Part shown: one piece after another, positions 33,006-45,199 of the stretch
How the letters are laid out: each line of letters starts with the position of its first letter
How positions within the stretch are numbered: position 1 is the first letter of the stretch
NCBI GenBank assembly: GCA_949752735.1
Contig: OX457047.1
Span: 4,693,618-4,757,617, forward strand
Origin: Lumbricus terrestris
Lineage: Eukaryota > Annelida > Clitellata > Crassiclitellata > Lumbricidae
Length of the DNA stretch: 64,000 nt
Direction: 5' to 3'
Position numbers and translations under genes: made by a program
The notes under the pieces: model-generated
Told to the model about the DNA's origin: nothing
Seen by the model: the letters and a program-made list of their open reading frames with translations, nothing else
The model's database searches: none

Positions 33006-34647
33006 CCGGTGTCATGCGAGATACTATCCGGGCAACAGAAACTATCCGGCCACGCTCACTTCGCTGCTCGGATACAATCTCGCATGACTTACGTGCGAAA
33101 TTGTATCCGTTGACAAATAATATCCGGGTGGCTTGTTAACAATAATAACGTTCTGTTTATTCAGAAAAGTAACTCGGTGTACAAAAACTATTGTAATTCA
33201 CGCCTGTAAGTGAGATTGTGGCATAGTAACATTACGAGTAAGCCTATGCAATTATAATTAGGGGAAAACGTGAATCTAAGAGACGAAGCGGTGTCCTACC
33301 TCTGCATTCAACTTAAACACCTTTTAACCACAATCTCGCAAGCGTATATAAGTATAAACTGCAGTTATGATGTCAAAACCTTGCAACTAATGCATAACTA
33401 TGTATATATGTATATGAACAGTTATATAGCGCCTTACAATAACCTCACGAAGGCGCTTAACTAATGCAACACTACACGATCATACTCTATTCTCACTTTC
33501 TGGAACCCCGTGAGAATTGTCAAAGGTTGTGAGGGTACAAGTCCTTAGTCTTTTTTGGAACCCCGGAGAATCTTCATTGTACACTCAAGCCCTATAAGTC
33601 AGCGTCAGACCCCAGACCACCATCTTACTTTTCTATAATTCTCCGACTGCAACAGTCCACGCACATCTCAAGCAGGGTGAGAATTGCCGGGAGGTTTGGG
33701 GGATTTCAACCCCCCCCCCAGTCTTTCTTAGTGCCCCATAGTAAACTCTGTTTTTCACACCTCAATTCCAAGTTTATCATAGGCCAACCCCAGTTATTTG
33801 TCCACAATTCCCACACTGATCTCAAGTCTTCCAGTTCTTAAATTAAGCCATGTCCAACACCGTACCATCTCTTGAACAATCTGTCCTCTATCCCTCGCTT
33901 CTGGACATTTCACGCAAAATTAAAGTATCACCATTTTGGGAATTTCCGGGGTCATGGGAGTTCAACCCCCTCCTTCTTAGGACCACCATTGTAGCCTAAA
34001 GTCCTCATTACGACCGATTGCCTTAGCATGACCAATAATTAGATCTTCTTTAGTCAGAGATTAACAAGCATTACCCAAACATTAACGTTTTACAGGATCG
34101 ATTATTAAGGAACTTTGTACAAGAAAACAGGGTGTCTAACGAATGTATATATAATTTTTCAATTTTTAAATGCATTTCTAATACATCTGTCTAACTGCAC
34201 CGTTGGTTTCACTCTACAAATAGTATTGTAGTCCTATGCATGTAAAAAGAGCGAGGCGTCGCTAGTTAGCTTTGTTATCACCCAGTGACGTTAAATTACA
34301 AATATTACTCGACATCTGCCTCGGTAAGTGCTGTGAATCGAAGCAGCGGCAACTAACTAAACACTTTGATCATCCATCCTAAAAACAACTTAATATCTCG
34401 GTTCTTGTCCCTCAAACCCTAAACTCTTGTAAATATTTAACACTATTTAATACTATAACCTACTATTATAAACAAACCGCATTTGTTTTTCGTATAATAT
34501 TTTATAGCAATCAGCCCGGATCGTTTTTGTCAACGAAAACGAGGTTGAGCCATCTAGCGTTGATCTCTGACGTCATATGTCACGTGAACCAATGACAGAA
34601 GTTTCCGGATAGTTTTTGTTGCCGGATAGTATCTCGCAGTACACCGG
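33006..34647. mobile_element. unclassified element with about 44-bp TIRs (1642 bp)
   Basis: The left end CCGGTGTCATGCGAGATACT continues to ATCCGGGCAACAGAAACTAT. The right end reads, on the other strand, CCGGTGTACTGCGAGATACT then ATCCGGCAACAAAAACTATC. The arms match at about 40 of 44 positions. No transposase is seen. It contains a SINE-like core fragment (34246-34310) and a LINE tail piece (TATAGCGCCTTACAA, 33424). Flanking duplications are unclear. Confidence 0.7.
33316..33352 (+). promoter_or_regulatory. bipartite AACACC...TATAA motif
   Basis: TTAAACACCTTTTAACC is followed by TATAA at 33347, 31 bp from the base equivalent to G. Confidence 0.35.
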
Positions 34648-34920
34648 CAATGGAGAAAATGTCGAGAAATAGTAAGTTAAAAAGCAGGAAACTTGTATTT
34701 AACAGAATAACTGAAGTAACCTGCTTCAGAATTCCATCAGGGACGGGAAAGAAATGAAGCCATCCTGTAAAAATCACATCGCGCCTCTTCAAGAAATCAG
34801 CTGAGTGGCGCTCTCTGCGCTGGCCTGTTTGATGTAAGGTGTCATTACTCATTAAGAACAAAAATAGCACACATGTTGACAAACAATGCACAATAAGCTG
34901 GAGGAGTCACAGTTGGCAAG

Positions 34921-34990
34921 CATATACACACACGCACACACACACCCACGCGCGCATACACACGCACACACACATACACCCACGCCCACA
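34921..34990 (+). repeat. (CA)n-rich microsatellite
   Basis: Imperfect CA repeats with CG interruptions. Confidence 0.9.
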
Positions 34991-35331
34991 GGCAATTGGA
35001 ACCAACTAATGGATTTCGTCGATAGCTGACAGCTGGTGTGGACGGATGTTCAAAGTCTCTGGAACCAAGCTTGGCAAGCAGCGTCGTTTGGTCAGAACTG
35101 TATTTGAGGAATTTTGAGAACTGCACAACCTCTCCCTTCGTTTCCCATCCTACATGGTAAAGTACTTCCAATCGGAGGACAATGACCATTTTTACTATAG
35201 TTTTAGCTGAACTGCAGAAGTGCTTCTACAACTTCAGAAATCCATTTAGAACTGCACATTTTGTGTACAACTGCTTGAAATGCACGTCAAAAAAGCCATG
35301 TTACTGGCAGAAGATGTCAAAGCACGTTCTC

Positions 35332-35600
35332 TTAGGTCCTCTGATCGACTTGACCTCTTTGTCCCTCGAGTGATGACTGCCATGGATCAATCCAGATCAT
35401 TTGCCTGCATTGGTCCCTCCCTATGAAATCGGCTTCCCCATCAGTTCGCTCTGTCATCCTTTCTGGTAGTCTTTCCTTGTCTTTCTCTCGTCTAAAAACT
35501 TGCCTTTTCCTTGGGGTTGATCGCAATGGGAGCGCTTCTGAAAGGCTGTGCTGCGAGAAGCGCTTTAATTATAATTGGTCAGATAAGACAAGGTAATGAA
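35332..35600 (+). pseudogene. L2-type LINE C-terminal fragment
   Basis: TCTTAGGTCCTCTGATCGAC encodes the LRSSDRLDL-type segment, followed by RSFACIGPSL. It is homologous to 13195-13515 and ends in AGCGCTTTAATTATAATTGG. Confidence 0.65.
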
Positions 35601-35601
35601 A

Positions 35602-36512
35602 TTTGAACTATTGTATTGTATTTAAACATTTATAAAGCGCCTCTAGTAGGGTGAACCGTTCAGAGGCGCTGCCAGTGCGCAAGGCCCCGCAAGAAGAAGC
35701 AGGTTTTGAGAAGAGACAGAGCAGAGGTGAGACTGACAGACAGAAGTGTAGAGCGAAACAGAAGGAAAAAGAGCATTCCAGAGAGAAGGACCAATTGAGA
35801 CAAAAGATCGAGACTGAGCCATAGCAGTTCTGGACCAGTTCTGGATCTGAATCAATAGGTCAAGTATGTTGGATGAGCGAAGTGGACGATGGGAGGAAGC
35901 TGAGTGAGGACGAAGTAAAGCATTAGTCAGATTTTTGGGGCAAGACCCCGTTGACGCTTTAGGATCAGAGTGAGGATCTTGAACTGTGTGCGAGCACGGA
36001 GAGGAAGCCAATGAAGTTCATCAAACATAAAAGTAGAGATGTGAGAGTACTTGGGAAGGCGGGCAACGAATCTAGCAGCTGAGTTGAGAACTGACTGAAT
36101 CGGTGAAAGACGAACTTTATGAAGACCAATGAGAAGAGAATTGCAATAATCAATCCGAGAACATATAAAAGCATGAACTAAGGTAGTGAAGATGGAGGAG
36201 GAGACAGAGCGACGAATGACTCTGAGTCGTCTTAAATGAAAATATGACGAACGTGTCAGATTGGAAATATGCTCGGTAAAGGTAAGACAGCTATCAAGTA
36301 CTACACCCAGATCACGCACACTTGAAGAGAAGAAAACAATGGGAATTTTTCAGAGAGAAGAATAAGATCAAGCTTATGGAGCTGCTGAGGAGTACCTAAC
36401 CAGATAAATTGAGTCTTTGAAGTATTAAGCGAAATAGGCTTCATATGGGGTAAGGAATCCACCGCACGCAAATTAAGGTATAACAACAACAAGGAGGACA
36501 GCGGAAGTGGAA
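35602..36512 (-). pseudogene. L2/CR1-type LINE RT, 3' half, frameshifted
   Basis: Three overlapping minus-strand frames give SLNTSKTQFIWLGTPQQLHK, then MRDLGVVLDSCLTFTEHISN through RVIRRSVSSSIFTTLVHAFI, CSRIDYCNSLLIGL and ELHWLPLRARTQFKILTL, and finally MAQSRSFVSIGPSLWNALF. The catalytic YxDD part is missing. At least two frameshifts break it. It is similar to but distinct from 45929-47537. Confidence 0.82.
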
Positions 36513-36846
36513 GCTAAAACAAGATAGACAACCGGTTACAGTGTACACCCAAAATGTCCTAGCAAAACGGACTTTTTCTCGAACCCAACCCCTCGCACCG
36601 AACCCGAATTTCTCAACTGGACGTACATATGAATCAAATTAAATAATTATACTTATTGAAATCTACTTCGCGGACATTCAATATTATAAATTCTTCTGAA
36701 AACATGATAATTAACCTTTACTCCTTTGTCCATTTAATTTACTCCGTTTTGTATATTAACGATAATTTCATTGTATTGTACCATGCCTGTGAAACAAAGT
36801 GCGGTCAGCAAAAAAATAAAATTCTCGTCTTCTATTTTTTTTCTTA

Positions 36847-37050
36847 TATAGGCCTACTGCAGCGAAGTCCTTTCTCTGTGGCCGATCATATATGGAACCT
36901 GAATTGGCTCGCTGTTGCACTCAACCTGGAGCCCAGAGGTCACACCACAACGTTTTTAAGGAAACTGACTTCTCTAAACGTTGTTGGACTGGGGGCGCTT
37001 CTCAGTAGTCTACGTCATATAAAATTTGCGCTATATAAAACTCAATAATA
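36847..37050 (+). pseudogene. LINE C-terminal fragment
   Basis: SPFSVADHIWNLNWLAVALN, then LRKLTSL, then a GCGCTATATAAAACTC tail. The same protein end is on the minus strand at 48928-49160. Confidence 0.6.
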
Positions 37051-37158
37051 GCAAAAATAATTTCAAATTTAGGTCTGCGTACAATCGACTAAGTAGTCCA
37101 CAGTGTAAAATTCTGCATTATTTTCTCCGATGCAATGGTCCAGCAGCACATCTAATTA

Positions 37159-37193
37159 AACACCTTTATGATCTATTACCAGAATTTTATACA
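37159..37193 (+). promoter_or_regulatory. bipartite AACACC...TATACA motif
   Basis: TTAAACACCTTTATGATC, with TATACA 29 bp after the G-equivalent base. Confidence 0.25.
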
Positions 37194-37297
37194 GTCCTTG
37201 ATTTTATGGGCATCGTGGCCTGTGCGTCAAGTGTGCCAAACTAATGCATAGATGAAACTGAAAATATCAACATACTCAAAGATGATAGCTCAAACAC

Positions 37298-37402
37298 TAG
37301 TTGCACTCTGCCAGTGCCAGTCCCAAGCCTGGATAAAGGAGGAGGGAGTCGCTAATGGTCTTTGTTACCACACAGTGACGTTGAACTACAAATACCACCA
37401 CT
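37298..37402 (+). repeat. SINE-like core repeat
   Basis: CTAGTTGCACTCTGCCAGTG, CCAAGCCTGGATAAAGGAGG and CACAGTGACGTTGAACTAC define a nearly full core. Confidence 0.8.
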
Positions 37403-37407
37403 CAAAG

Positions 37408-37672
37408 ATGAGTGAGTGAGTGAGTGAGTGAGTAGGCAAGGTAATTAATTAAATGAGTCAATAAGTAAGCATATTAATAAGTAAGTTACTGAGTGAGTGT
37501 ATGGGAAATTAAGTAAGCAAGTGAGTAAGTAAGTTACTACGAGAGTTTATGAGTAAGTAGTAAGCAAGTAAGTAGGTAAGTAAGTATGTTGATAAATGAG
37601 TTTATGAGTAAGTAAGTAAGTAAGTAAGTCGGTAAAGTTGATAAGTAAGTAAGTAAGTAAGTAAAGACTCCA
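37408..37672 (+). repeat. (GAGT)n / (AAGT)n microsatellite
   Basis: Pure GAGT then imperfect AAGT/GAGT units. Confidence 0.93.
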
Positions 37673-38203
37673 TTGCTTCATGCATTTTTAAACGTGCATT
37701 GGGACATAGAGAAAAAGTGCAATATGACACATAGACGTAATAATTGAAGTAGATCTATAGTTATACAAATAAAAAAAATGTAAAACAAAATAATGTTAAT
37801 TAATGTAAAGCACTATTATATTTATGTTCCAGGAATGAAGTCTAGGAAGAAAGTCAAAACGTGGAATTTTAATGTTGTGATAGCTACTACTACAAATGCT
37901 GCACCGTCTACAACTATTACTACCAGTGGCGGCGCCAGGGGGGGGGCTGGAGGGGGCTAAGCCCCCCCCTAAATGCGGCTCAGCCTCCTCAAAGCAAAAT
38001 GCGGAAAATGTCTATAACGGCTAATTTCGTAATAAGAAAACTAGACAATCATCAACGGCATCGAAATCTATTTGAGAATGAAGTTAGCGACTTCATTTCT
38101 TGGCCTCTGTCTATGAAAACGGTTGACAAGTTTGCACCCTTACCTTTTGACCATACAACCGGACAGGGTTGTCGAAATTGTCGAAGAAACATCATGGCTC
38201 TTA

Positions 38204-38237
38204 GACACCTCGTTTCAAATTGAAACCGTTTTATAAG
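38204..38237 (+). promoter_or_regulatory. bipartite GACACC...TATAAG motif
   Basis: TTAGACACCTCG, with TATAAG 28 bp after the G. Confidence 0.25.
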
Positions 38238-38554
38238 TATTAGACGTATAGAAATATATCAAAATTGCCTAGTTCTTCAAAAAGTGGTGCAAAGCTGTAT
38301 TTTCTCTTAAATTTTCGCATATTTCACAAAATTAATCATCGTCACAAAAGAATGTTCAGGATTTTCTTCCTCCTGCAATCAACTATATAATCATAGCGTA
38401 GATGCTTGCGCCAGTGGCGTCGTCAGAGGGCTAGGGGTTATAACCTCTAAATGCGGTTCAGCCCCCAAAGCAAAAAGCAGAAAATATCCATTACGGCTTA
38501 TTTCGTAATAAGAAAGCTAGACAATGGTCAATGGCATCGAAATCAACTATATAT

Positions 38555-38555
<1 letters not shown>

Positions 38556-38594
<39 letters not shown>
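38556..38594 (+). repeat. (TA)n microsatellite
   Basis: About 19 TA units. Confidence 0.95.
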
Positions 38595-38597
<3 letters not shown>

Positions 38598-38599
38598 GT

Positions 38600-38870
38600 T
38601 GTTTAGGTCATTTTATTCGTTGCATAGCAAATGCTACAAATTTAGTGAACCAGTTTTGTTGCATTTAGTAGCTGCCTACTGTAAACCGTTTCTTCTTTAT
38701 GGAATGGAAGCTGTCAGCCTTCCCAAAAGTGAGCTGATCTATTTAGAGTACACTTACAGCTGTGCAGTATGTAAATTTTTTCGAAGTCTCCCATAGTAGT
38801 GGTGCATCTGCACTGCACATCATGCATGAAAATAATATTACAGACTGCTGGTTATCCAGAATGTTGCGTT
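38600..38870 (+). pseudogene. LINE RT C-terminal fragment inside the hAT element
   Basis: FRSFYSLHSKCYKFSEPVLL, HLVAAYCKPFLLYGMEAV and SCAVCKFFRS match the region after RT in CR1-like LINEs. A frameshift then leads to SGASALHIMHENNI-like text. Confidence 0.65.
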
Positions 38871-39219
38871 TTATCCAGAAATGCCTTTGACACAACAATG
38901 TAGTTGTCAGATTTGCGTCATGTTTCTCTTACACACCTCAAATGTGCGCGCTCTTGTCATTTTCGGTATTATTATATTCTTGCTGTGTATACCACCACTG
39001 TCTGGGAATGTAGGCCTACGTTTTGATATAATGGTCAACTTAAAAGTCCTAGTGCTATTAGCATATACATGTAAAACATTTGTGTTCAGATAATAATAAT
39101 TATAATTATAAAATAATTGTGTGCATATAAATTATCTAAGTAAGCATATTTTTGTATTGAGGAAACTTAAACTGTTTTCTGTCATTAGTAATATGCAGGC
39201 AGATAATTATAATAGTGTT

Positions 39220-40175
39220 CTGTGAATGCTGTTGGACACCTTTTTTGTGATTTATTTTTGTTTGTGATTATTTTAATTCAATGTCCAGGGTAACGGTCTC
39301 TGTTGTCATAGACCATGGTCAAATCGGATCCATCCATTATTGTGATTACTTTTTTATTGTAAAATTTCTGAGTATTAATACTGTGTTGGACACCTTTTTT
39401 GCGATAACTTGGAACTCGAGTCCGTGTCCATGGCCGACTTTTTATACGATAATACTGAATTACACACCATTTTATTGTAAAATATATGAATATTAATACT
39501 GTGTTGGACACCTTTATTGTGATAATTTGGAACTCGAGTCCGTGTCCATGGTCGACTTTTTATAGGATAATACTTAATTGCACACCATTTTATTGTAAAA
39601 TTTCTGAATACTAATACTGTGTTGGACACCTTGTATTATGACAACTTGGATCACGAGTCTGCGTCTATGGTTGACTTTTTATACGATTATACTGAAATGC
39701 ACACCGTTGTAGTGTGGAATTTCTGAATATTAATGCGCTGTTGGACACCTTTATTGTGATTTATTTTTATTTGTGATTATTTCAATTGAAAGTCCAGGGT
39801 AACGGCCACTGTTGTCATAGACCCAGGTCGAATCGGATCCATCCATTAATGTGATTACTTTTTTATTGTAAAATTTCTGAGTAATAATACTGTGTTGGAC
39901 ACCTTTATTGTGATAACTTGGAACTCGAGTCCGTAACCATGGTCGAAATTTGTACGATAATACTTAATTGCACACCATTTTATTGTAAAATGTTTGAATA
40001 TTAATACTGTGTTGCACACCTTTTATTGTGACAACTTGGATCTCGAGTCCGTGTCCATGGTTGACTTTTTATACGATTCTACTGAATTGCACGCCATTGT
40101 ATTGTGGAATTTCTGAATATTAATTCGGTGTTGGAACCTCTTATTGTGATGACTTAGAACTCTAGTCAACGTGGT
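39220..40175. repeat. two-monomer satellite array (A about 152 bp, B about 118 bp)
   Basis: All units begin TGTGTTGGACACCTTT and end ATTGTAAAATTTCTGAATAT or similar. B units contain TTGGAACTCGAGTCCGTGTC and CATGGTCGACTTTTTATACG. A units replace that with the CCAGGGTAACGG hairpin repeat. Order: A B B B A B B and a partial unit. Confidence 0.9.
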
Positions 40176-40835
40176 TTTTGAGTTATTGCATATCGGTATG
40201 TCAAAGACAATAGGGACTTTACATTACCTCACTGTCTTCACCACATAGCTACTCGGGCTGCTGTGTGCACGCGCACTGTATATACTGTATCGCCTTTGCT
40301 CAGCTCGGTTACCAACTCAGCTCAGATGACTGAAATTTCGGGGTATGGTACAGCGCGGTCACGGCATAGACATTACGCGGACGCGTTTGAGGACCTCCCA
40401 TTCTTTTTTGCCACCTTAGTTGGACACCTTTGTTTATGATAATTCGGAACTTAATCTAGGATTGCGGCCGGATACACCAAAAATAAAAAAAACTCAACAA
40501 TTATTGCTGACTTCCTTTAAATAACCCACTCAATCTCCAACTACATTTTGCAATGTGGAGCGCGTTTGTGCCAGTGCACATTTTCTTGTAAAACCCTTGG
40601 TCGGTATGTGCTTCGTTCATGCATTCGTCACTCGCAGCTTCGCGCGATTGCAATTTGACCGCCCTGGGAAGAAAATGTTCTAGCTGCGTCTCTGGGAGTA
40701 GGAAAGCTTGGGGCTTCAGCCACCCCAAACCTGAAATCCTGGCGCCGCCACTGATTACTACCTGGACGCATTTAAACAGATAACGAAATCTCGGAAGCCA
40801 GGCACTGCATCGAATTGCAATGCGCTGGCGTCTTA

Positions 40836-40872
40836 AACACCTTTGAAACAGGGTAGACAAATACTATATAAA
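40836..40872 (+). promoter_or_regulatory. bipartite AACACC...TATAAA motif
   Basis: TTAAACACCTTTGAAAC, with TATAAA at 40867, 31 bp after the G-equivalent base. Confidence 0.4.
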
Positions 40873-40940
40873 TTACGTTTCTACAAGAAGCCATTAGTCA
40901 ACTGGCATTAAGCGCCTGGCTTATGTTGATAGAAGGCGGA

Positions 40941-40941
40941 A

Positions 40942-40990
<49 letters not shown>

Positions 40991-41001
40991 ACGACGACGA
41001 C

Positions 41002-41033
<32 letters not shown>
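40941..41033 (+). repeat. (GAC)n microsatellite
   Basis: About 30 GAC units with two phase slips (CGCACGACG, ACGCGACG). Confidence 0.95.
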
Positions 41034-41084
41034 AATATGAAGTAAACATTCATCGACTGAATAAGTTTACTCATTTGTTTAAGA

Positions 41085-41200
41085 AATTTATATAGCGCCT
41101 CTTCAAAAGTAGACTACTCAGAAGCGTTCCCAGCCCAGCCACGGCTAAATAAAACAGATTTTTTGTCCTTAAGGAACAGAGTGAAGGTGCGCTTTATAAA
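41085..41200 (-). repeat. LINE 3' end fragment
   Basis: TATATAGCGCCTCTTC, CTACTCAGAAGCG and CCAGCCACGGCTAAAT match the tails at 48928 and 59385. Confidence 0.6.
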
Positions 41201-41460
41201 TTACGATTGATTGATTTCTTGGGAAAAGGCAGGAGGAAAAAGGAAGAAGAAGTGGATGACAAAGAAGAGGATGAGGAGAAGTCTAAAGAAGAGAACGATG
41301 ATGATGATAAAGGGGATGATCGCAATAACGAGGAAAACGCTTTTGATTCTTTTTTTCTTGTGTAAAATTTTGATGCGATTCTCTTTAAATACTGTAAGCT
41401 AGTTTTGGATAATCTTCTTAAATTAAATTAAATTAAAGCTTCTTAAATTAAAGCTTCTTA

Positions 41461-44436
41461 AATTTAACAGCAGCTCTTTCCACATTAGCTAATGAAGTAA
41501 TTCCAGTTAAAAAGTATGTCAAAAATAAAAACAAGAGACATAAACCGTTGCCATTTTGGAATGAGAAATGTGATAAAGCAATATATGAGAGAAATAGAAT
41601 TCGTAATAAGATGAATAAATCACGGAATTTAGATGATTATGTAGAATTTAAAAGACAAAATGCAGTATCAAAGAGAGTGATCGCAGATGAAGCAAGAGCT
41701 AGCTGGGAGACCTATTGTGGTGAATTAAATAACCAATCAAAGTTATCTTCTATATGGAATATGGCACGGAGAATGGAAGGAGTGACATCTGCAACATCCA
41801 TTCCTACCCTACAATATCAAGGCACCAAGGCTGAATCAAACTTACAGAAAGCTAATTTATTAGGGAAAAATTACTCTCGTACAAGTAGTAGCTCTAATTA
41901 TACAGACAAATTCTTAAATTATATACGAAACAAGAATGATGAAAATGAGATGCTATCAGGTTATTGTAGTAATGGTGCATTAGATCTTAATATCGCCTTT
42001 ACTATTCGAGAGCTTCAAGATTCCATAGACTCTTCAAAAAATAACAAATCTCCAGGGGAAGATCGAATCCCTTATGATCTAATTAAACATCTCCATAAAA
42101 ATGTACTAAAAGTGTTGTTATCCTTCTACAATAAAGTATGGACAACAGGTACACTCCCGAGAGAATGGAATCATGCAATAATTTTGCCTATTATTAAACC
42201 TAATAAAGATTCTACAGCTCCTGACTCTTACAGACCAATCTCACTCACACCAACTCTATGCAAAATAATGGAAAAAATGATTACAAACAGATTACAGTGG
42301 TTCTTGGAAGCAAACAAAATTCTTACTCCCTATCAAACAGGTTTTAGAAAGCATAAAAGCACAATAGACCAAATTCTAAGACTTCAAGATTATATTCATA
42401 AAAAACTTAAAAGTAAACAAAATGTTTTGGCAGTATTTATTGATTTTGAAAAAGCATATGATATGCTTCATGTTCCAACTCTATTAGTCAAGTTACGTAA
42501 AATTGGAATAACAGGAAATATTTTTGATTGGATTTCTAAATTTTTAGCCAACCGAACTTTTCAAGTCAAAGTTGGAGTAGAATTATCTGATATATTCTCG
42601 CAAGAAAATGGAACTCCACAGGGTTCTGTCATTTCGCCATTATTGTTCTTAATAATGATAAATAATCTTGATCCTGGATTGGAAAATGTAGGACTTTCAT
42701 TATTTGCAGATGACAGTGCCATTTTCTATGCAAATCGAGACTTGAAATTGCTTCAAAATAAAATCCAAAATCCTATAATTAAGATTAATGATTGGTGTAA
42801 TGAAAATGGTTTTAAAATATCTGTAGCTAAAACCACTGGTGTAATATTTACCAAAAGAAGAAAATTACCAAAACTACATATTAAACTTAACAATAAGGAT
42901 ATTAAAATAGAAAATACTGCCAAATTCTTGGGAGTGATTTTTGATTCTAAATTAAACTGGAAACCCCATATAGACTACATCGTAATCAAATGTAAAAAGA
43001 GAATGAATATAATGATAGCTGTATCTGGGTATAGTTGGGGAGCATCAAAGCGGGCGCTTCTTTCCATCTATAGAGCAATTGTAAGGTCAGTCCTTGATTA
43101 TGGCGATGTGGCATATGCTACTGCTAGTGCTAATCAATTGAAAAGGCTGCAAAATATACAATCTGAGGCTTTGAGGTTGGCGTGTGGATCGGCTAAGGGC
43201 ACTCCTATCATGGCCCTCCAGAATGAATGTGGAGAGACTCCCCTCCACCTTCGTTGATTGAGTAATTCAATCAGGGCTGGATCAAAAATATTGGGTTCAA
43301 ATGATCACCCAGCAGCAGATACCATGCGAGATCACTGGTCAAATTATTATTCCGCACCATCTGTAAGACAAAATTCTATTTTCAAAAGAACTGAACATTT
43401 CTTTTCAATGATTTCTGAACAATTTAACTCTCCAATTTATCAGTCAACCGCTCCTTGGTTTAACGGAACCACTAAAGTCGATTTGTCCTTGAAAAAATAT
43501 ATCAACAAAAAGACGGATTCTCCTAACATTATGTCATCCTTATCGTTACAATTAATTGATAAGTATGTTGATCGCACATCAATCTATACAGATGGGTCTA
43601 AATTTGAAAATGTAGTTTCGGCAGCTTTCTATATACCATCCATGAACTCTCATAATGTTTTTAGAATAGCAGATAACTCCTCAATTTATTCTGCTGCATT
43701 AACAGCCATAATTGAAGCGACAAAATGGATTATCCAAAATGAAAATATAAATGAAAATGCAAATAAGTATATTATATATACTGATTCATTAAGTGTAGCC
43801 ACATCTATAAAAGAAAATAAGTCTTGTTCCCGACCTAATTTATTTCTTGAATTTTTAGATAATGTTAATAAACTCAAAAATACTAGTGTAGTCATAGCAT
43901 GGATCCCTAGCCATATTGGATTATCTGGAAATGAAATGGCAGATAGGCCTACCCTTGCAAAAAATGGGCAAGAACTAACGGAAATTAATTCAACAAATTA
44001 TCTAGAATTAAAGGAAATCTATTCCTTAATAAGAAAATATGTTGTTGATTTATGGCAAATTGAATATGATACTGAACGGAAAGGGCGATTTTATAAGTCT
44101 ATTCAGCCTTTGGTAACAACTGATATAAAATTCATGGACTCCATCAGGAAAAGAGAAGTTCAAATCACCCGACTTAGGATGGGGCATATTCTTAATAACA
44201 CTTGGCTGAAGGTGTTAGGTAAAAGCACAACAGAACTGTGTTCTAAATGCCAATTACCTGAAACAACTGAGCATATGCTGCTTGAGTGTATAAAAAATGA
44301 CATATCAACCTTAATACTTTAAAATTGTGAAGAGAAAAAAGTGGAATGCACTGTTAAAAATATATTGTCTATTCCAGGTATTTATCTTGAAGCTTATGAT
44401 ATCCTTATGACTATAACTAATGGAAGAATTATATGA
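41461..44436 (+). pseudogene. I-type LINE ORF2: linker, RT, RNase H; two in-frame stops, 5' truncated
   Basis: This is the RT and RNase H part of a non-LTR retrotransposon. The frame is continuous for 992 codons apart from TGA at 43255-43257 and TAA at 44320-44322, with no frameshift. The endonuclease is missing; text starts at its C-terminal linker (NEVIPVKKYVKNKNKRHKPL). RT follows with SPGEDRIPYDLI, YRPISLTPTLCKIMEKM, FIDFEKAYD, GTPQGSVISPLLF and FADD at 42703-42714. RNase H has YTDGSK (Asp codon 43591), YTDSLS (Asp 43783) and WIPSHIGLSGNEMAD. Its conserved Glu is replaced: SIYSAALTAI has GCA at 43696-43698 where ELTAI is usual. A Cys-rich segment (CSKCQLPETTEHMLLEC) follows. RNase H after RT points to the I/Nimb group; the exact clade is uncertain. 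Confidence 0.9.
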
Positions 44437-45199
44437 GTAGTGTTAATTAAGCATAATATCTGAAAATATAATCTGCTAGAACAATGTATCAGCTTAACGT
44501 TATTAATGGTTACTGTTGTTAGTTGTGATTGATAAAGTGAAACAGTCTTACCATTGTTTTGAATAATGTTAGTGGAAATAGATTAATAAATGGCTTGTTT
44601 GCAATGTGAAATGTATTTGAATTATAATTTTAGCTGGTTTGCTTCATTTTAGTATTGAGCAAAGATAAACTTCAGATTTATAATTTCATTGGATTTGTCT
44701 CTATCGTGTTTATTGTGGTTTTGTTTTTTTGTTTTTGAGTGTGCGGTTGTTTGTTTTTCCCCAAAATAATTCTGTAATAGATGAAACAGACATTGAAAAA
44801 TTTTGCTCTTGCTATTATTGTTCAATGTTCATGTCTCTAAATGATGGATGAATACTTTGATTTTATATTTTAATGTTGAATATCTAATCTGCCCATAATT
44901 TCATTGTTGGTCAATGAATGTTCAAAATTGCTTGTAAACATGCGATAAATATTTGATGTTAATCTAATTAAGTAACCTAGATGTTGTATTATGTGAACAT
45001 CATGAAATGTGCAAATGTATAATAAGATGTCATCAAACTTCGGAAAAAGGAAACGAAAACAGAGAGAAAAAGGACAAAACTGCTGAACAGTTGAACAAAA
45101 GTGAATGGACATACGTTAAAATCTTTAAAGACGTCAACAGCCTTTGTAGCTATAAGATGTCGTTAAACTGCTGATTAATAAATGTATAATCTTGAATAG
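44437..45199 (+). other. AT-rich 3' region of the LINE, then unassigned
   Basis: No ORF or poly(A) tail is clear. The first few hundred bases are probably the LINE 3' UTR. Confidence 0.4.

Larger units (their letters stand above)
37924..40753. mobile_element. hAT-type element, 2.83 kb, 16-bp TIRs and perfect 8-bp TSD
   Basis: CAGTGGCGGCGCCAGG at 37924 and CCTGGCGCCGCCACTG ending at 40753 are perfect inverted repeats. ATTACTAC at 37916-37923 and 40754-40761 is a perfect 8-bp duplication. The ends are those of the short hAT MITEs in this window. The interior shows no transposase. It holds a second partial 5' end (38412-38540), a LINE fragment, a TA microsatellite and a satellite array. Confidence 0.85.
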
